Positions 62,037 to 64,000 of a DNA stretch of 64,000 nt are shown in pieces. Positions within the stretch are counted from its first letter, which is position 1; each line of letters opens with the position of its first letter. A model generated the notes under the pieces. The model made no database searches. It was not told where the DNA came from and worked only from the letters and a program-made list of their open reading frames with translations. The position numbers and the translations under genes were made by a program. This DNA is from JACMLD01 sp038207265 (GTDB lineage: Bacteria; Bacteroidota; Bacteroidia; Chitinophagales; Chitinophagaceae), in contig JBBQZZ010000002.1 in assembly GCA_038207265.1 (NCBI GenBank), forward strand, positions 496,001-560,000, read 5' to 3'.

Positions 62037-62606
62037 TCAGATCTCTTCGGCATTTTCTTCAGTAGCATCTTCGCCTGCTACTTCGCTGTCTGTGTCACCA
62101 TCTTCACCCTCTTCGCCAAATCCTTCTGCTCCGGTTACCAAATCATATTTTTCTTCCATCTCTGCAAGTTTATCACTCACCAGGCCTTTTGTGCCATATT
62201 GAGATGGCGCAATGCCTTCTGTTCTTACTACAGCGGGATAATCAATCCTGGGATTTTCTTCCTTGGAAACATTGATCAGCTCAACACAGAAATTCCAATT
62301 CTTTACAAAATCGTACACATAAACAAATTTTTGATTGGGATCTTTAATTTCTGAACCAATAGTGGTATTCTCCATCAGCAATGGTTCAACTTTATAAGGC
62401 TTATCATATTTTGCAACCGTAATTTCTTTGCCTCTTGCCCATTGATCATTGCTGCGGTAAAATGTAGCCGGGTGCTTGTTGTCGAACTCATAGGCTTTTA
62501 ATATAGCCAGGTGTAACTGCAGAAAATTTTGCGAATGCCGAATCGCAACATCCCGGTAAACACTATCGTCCTCTTCAAAATAAACCCTGAATTTTAATAT
62601 GGCCAT
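62037..62606 (-). CDS. Plasmid pRiA4b ORF-3-like protein (IS1096 TnpR-like family)
   Basis: 189 residues. N-terminal part ILKFRVYFEEDDSVYRDVAI, HSQNFLQLHLAILKAYEFDN and ATFYRSNDQWARGKEI, then FVYVYDFVKNWNFCVELINV, the pattern of the pRiA4b ORF-3 domain. The C-terminus is a very acidic tail (EGFGEEGEDGDTDSEVAGED). Despite the database name, no transposase or IS end is near it; the stable placement between PIG-L and CCA genes suggests a chromosomal housekeeping or DNA-related protein of unknown role. Confidence 0.85.
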   Translation of the reverse strand: MAILKFRVYFEEDDSVYRDVAIRHSQNFLQLHLAILKAYEFDNKHPATFYRSNDQWARGKEITVAKYDKPYKVEPLLMENTTIGSEIKDPNQKFVYVYDFVKNWNFCVELINVSKEENPRIDYPAVVRTEGIAPSQYGTKGLVSDKLAEMEEKYDLVTGAEGFGEEGEDGDTDSEVAGEDATEENAEEI

Positions 62607-62753
62607 TACTGTAATTTCAAATTTTTAAAATGTTTTTGTGAGCCCGGCGATAGCAACTCATTCAACATCGTTGCGTCGCACACTTGTACGGTATTGGTTT
62701 ACTCATCCGATCAAAAGTAAACAATTCTGCTATAACAAATCACAAACCAGTTG

Positions 62754-64000
62754 TCATGGTTGTTTTACAGGAGCCAGGTTCAGGGCTTTTGCTTTTTCCA
62801 GCATCAGGTTGAAAGCCGCATCATAATTGTTTTCTATCTCTCCATCCAATATTGCGTCTTTAATGGCATCTTTTATATCTCCCACCGCACGGCAAGGTGA
62901 TAATCCGAATATGTCCATGATGATCTCACCGGTGATGGGCGGTTGCCAGTTACGTATCCTGTCCTTTTCCTCCACTGCCGTCATTCGTTTTCTTACCCAT
63001 TCAAAATTTTCCAGGTAACGTTTAACTTTTATTTTGTTTTTAGAAGTAATATCCGCTTCGCACAAGATCATCAGGCTTTCAATGTCATCACCGGCATCAA
63101 ACAACAATCTTCTAACGGCAGAATCAGTTATGTTTTCTTTGGTAAGACTGATAGGGCGCAGATGCAATTCAACCATTTTTCGAACAAAACGCATTTTTTC
63201 ATTCTGCGGCAACTTTAATTTGGTAAATAATTTTGGTACCATTCGCCCTCCAACTACTTCATGACCATGAAATGTCCATCCGTGACCATCTTCAAATTTT
63301 TTGGTGGCAGGTTTGCCTATATCATGCAACAACGCAGCCCATCGCAACCACAAATCATCTGTATGTTTGCAGATATTATCTATTACCTGCAGGGTATGAT
63401 AGAAGTTGTCTTTATGACCCTTTCCATCTATGTATTCAGCACCCGCCAAATCCACCATCTGGGGAAAAACAATGTGCAGCAAACCGCATTGGTATAACAG
63501 GTCAAGGCCAACCGAAGGCTTGTCGCTCAGTAATATTTTATTTAATTCTTCGGTTATGCGTTCCTGCGATATAATATGAATGCGTTCAATATTGTTTTTA
63601 ATACCCTGCCAGGTCTTTTCTTCTATGCTGAATTGTAATTGCGCTGCAAAACGAATGGCCCGCAGCATACGCAAAGGATCGTCACTGAAGGTATAATCAG
63701 GGTTCAAAGGGGTTTGAATGATCTTTTTTTCAAGGTCTTTTAATCCGTTGAAGGGATCCACCAATTTGCCGAAATCTTTTTCATTCAGGTTGATGGCAAG
63801 TGCATTGATGGTGAAATCGCGGCGGTTCTGATCTTCTTCCAGGTTGCCCGGCACCACTTCCGGGTTGCGGCTGTGATAGCGGTAACTTTCTTTTCTTGCG
63901 CCTACAAATTCAATTTCAAATTCATCCAGTTTTATCTGGGCCGTTCCAAAATTTTTAAAAAATGAAACTGGTGGTTTCGGTGAAAATCTTTCCGCAACCT
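62754..64000 (-). CDS. CCA tRNA nucleotidyltransferase, 5' part outside window
   Basis: The frame runs in from the right edge and stops at 62754. Upstream of the GTG at 63857 the frame continues to 63998 with VAERFSPKPPVSFFKNF, EIEFVGARKESYRYHSRNPE and VVPGNLEEDQNRRDFTINAL, so the true start lies beyond the window. RRDFTINAL and GARKESY are nucleotidyltransferase core motifs; an HD motif (LLHDIGKPATK) follows, which marks the class II CCA enzymes with HD domain found in Bacteroidota. It adds or repairs the CCA end of tRNAs. About 415 residues are visible. Confidence 0.94.
   Translation of the reverse strand, partial: VAERFSPKPPVSFFKNFGTAQIKLDEFEIEFVGARKESYRYHSRNPEVVPGNLEEDQNRRDFTINALAINLNEKDFGKLVDPFNGLKDLEKKIIQTPLNPDYTFSDDPLRMLRAIRFAAQLQFSIEEKTWQGIKNNIERIHIISQERITEELNKILLSDKPSVGLDLLYQCGLLHIVFPQMVDLAGAEYIDGKGHKDNFYHTLQVIDNICKHTDDLWLRWAALLHDIGKPATKKFEDGHGWTFHGHEVVGGRMVPKLFTKLKLPQNEKMRFVRKMVELHLRPISLTKENITDSAVRRLLFDAGDDIESLMILCEADITSKNKIKVKRYLENFEWVRKRMTAVEEKDRIRNWQPPITGEIIMDIFGLSPCRAVGDIKDAIKDAILDGEIENNYDAAFNLMLEKAKALNLAPVKQP

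Noticed and set aside
62037..62606. Mobile element suggested by the IS1096 TnpR-like name
   Set aside because: No transposase, terminal repeats or target duplication around the gene; the name comes from a passenger-gene family.
1..64000. CRISPR array, tRNA or rRNA genes, prophage
   Set aside because: No regularly spaced identical repeats, cloverleaf-like sequences or phage genes were seen by reading both strands; a tRNAscan or Infernal run would be needed to be certain for small RNAs.

Overview
The window looks like chromosomal DNA of a member of the Bacteroidota, most probably family Chitinophagaceae. The evidence is indirect but consistent: many short lipoproteins whose lipobox cysteine is followed by Lys-Lys-Asp/Asn, TPR-type sensor kinases, OMP/FadL-like and PorT-like barrels, a lipoprotein form of TamA (TamL), archaeal-type ProS, a MutS2 without Smr domain, AT-rich spacers, few obvious Shine-Dalgarno sequences, and promoters of the Bacteroidetes TTTG / TAnnTTTG type. 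No rRNA, tRNA, CRISPR array, transposase or prophage gene was seen.

Layout. 1-4.5 kb: 3' end of a VOC dioxygenase-like gene, then rhomboid protease, ispE, a DUF151/UVR bifunctional nuclease and msrA on the minus strand, then two tiny overlapping ORFs that may be one broken gene. 4.6-9.8 kb: mutS2 and a probable catabolic unit (GntP permease, RidA, D-threonine-aldolase-like enzyme). 10-17.8 kb: a secreted lipoprotein, CBS protein, ferredoxin-type reductase, OB-fold and YceI proteins, then methionine biosynthesis genes (metZ-like and metX) around an OsmC gene, and a neutral zinc metallopeptidase. 17.8-18.7 kb is a non-coding stretch holding what looks like a decayed DUF4142 gene.

18.7-31.6 kb is the accessory-looking part: a beta-barrel protein, DUF6252 lipoprotein, a NarL-type response regulator with a TPR histidine kinase, a cupin, three tandem paralogous lipoproteins with YD/RHS-like repeats, another lipoprotein, and a LytTR regulator with its own TPR histidine kinase. 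Two imperfect ~57-bp repeats, one before the tandem lipoproteins and one before the LytTR gene, suggest a common operator linking this regulator with the lipoproteins. This is the most interesting non-obvious signal in the window.

31.6-46.8 kb: PRC-barrel protein, alpha/beta hydrolase, an unusual three-part secreted protein paired with an Ntn-type hydrolase, KTSC protein, a full three-domain LigD, SemiSWEET, small lipoprotein, DUF1569/VOC/AraC group, a barrel protein, sucC, an rRNA/tRNA methyltransferase and divergent tamL. 46.9-64 kb: truB, the classic MoxR/DUF58/DUF4350/DUF4129/SpoIIM membrane operon with divergent RDD gene, DUF2752 and CD225 membrane proteins, proS, an Asn/Tyr/Ser-rich lipoprotein, a FadL-like porin, miaA, PIG-L deacetylase, a pRiA4b ORF-3-like protein and the 3' part of the CCA tRNA nucleotidyltransferase gene. 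Several spacers share degenerate short-word sequences (for example ATACTACATACTT at 8644 and 47609), apparently a dispersed intergenic repeat family.
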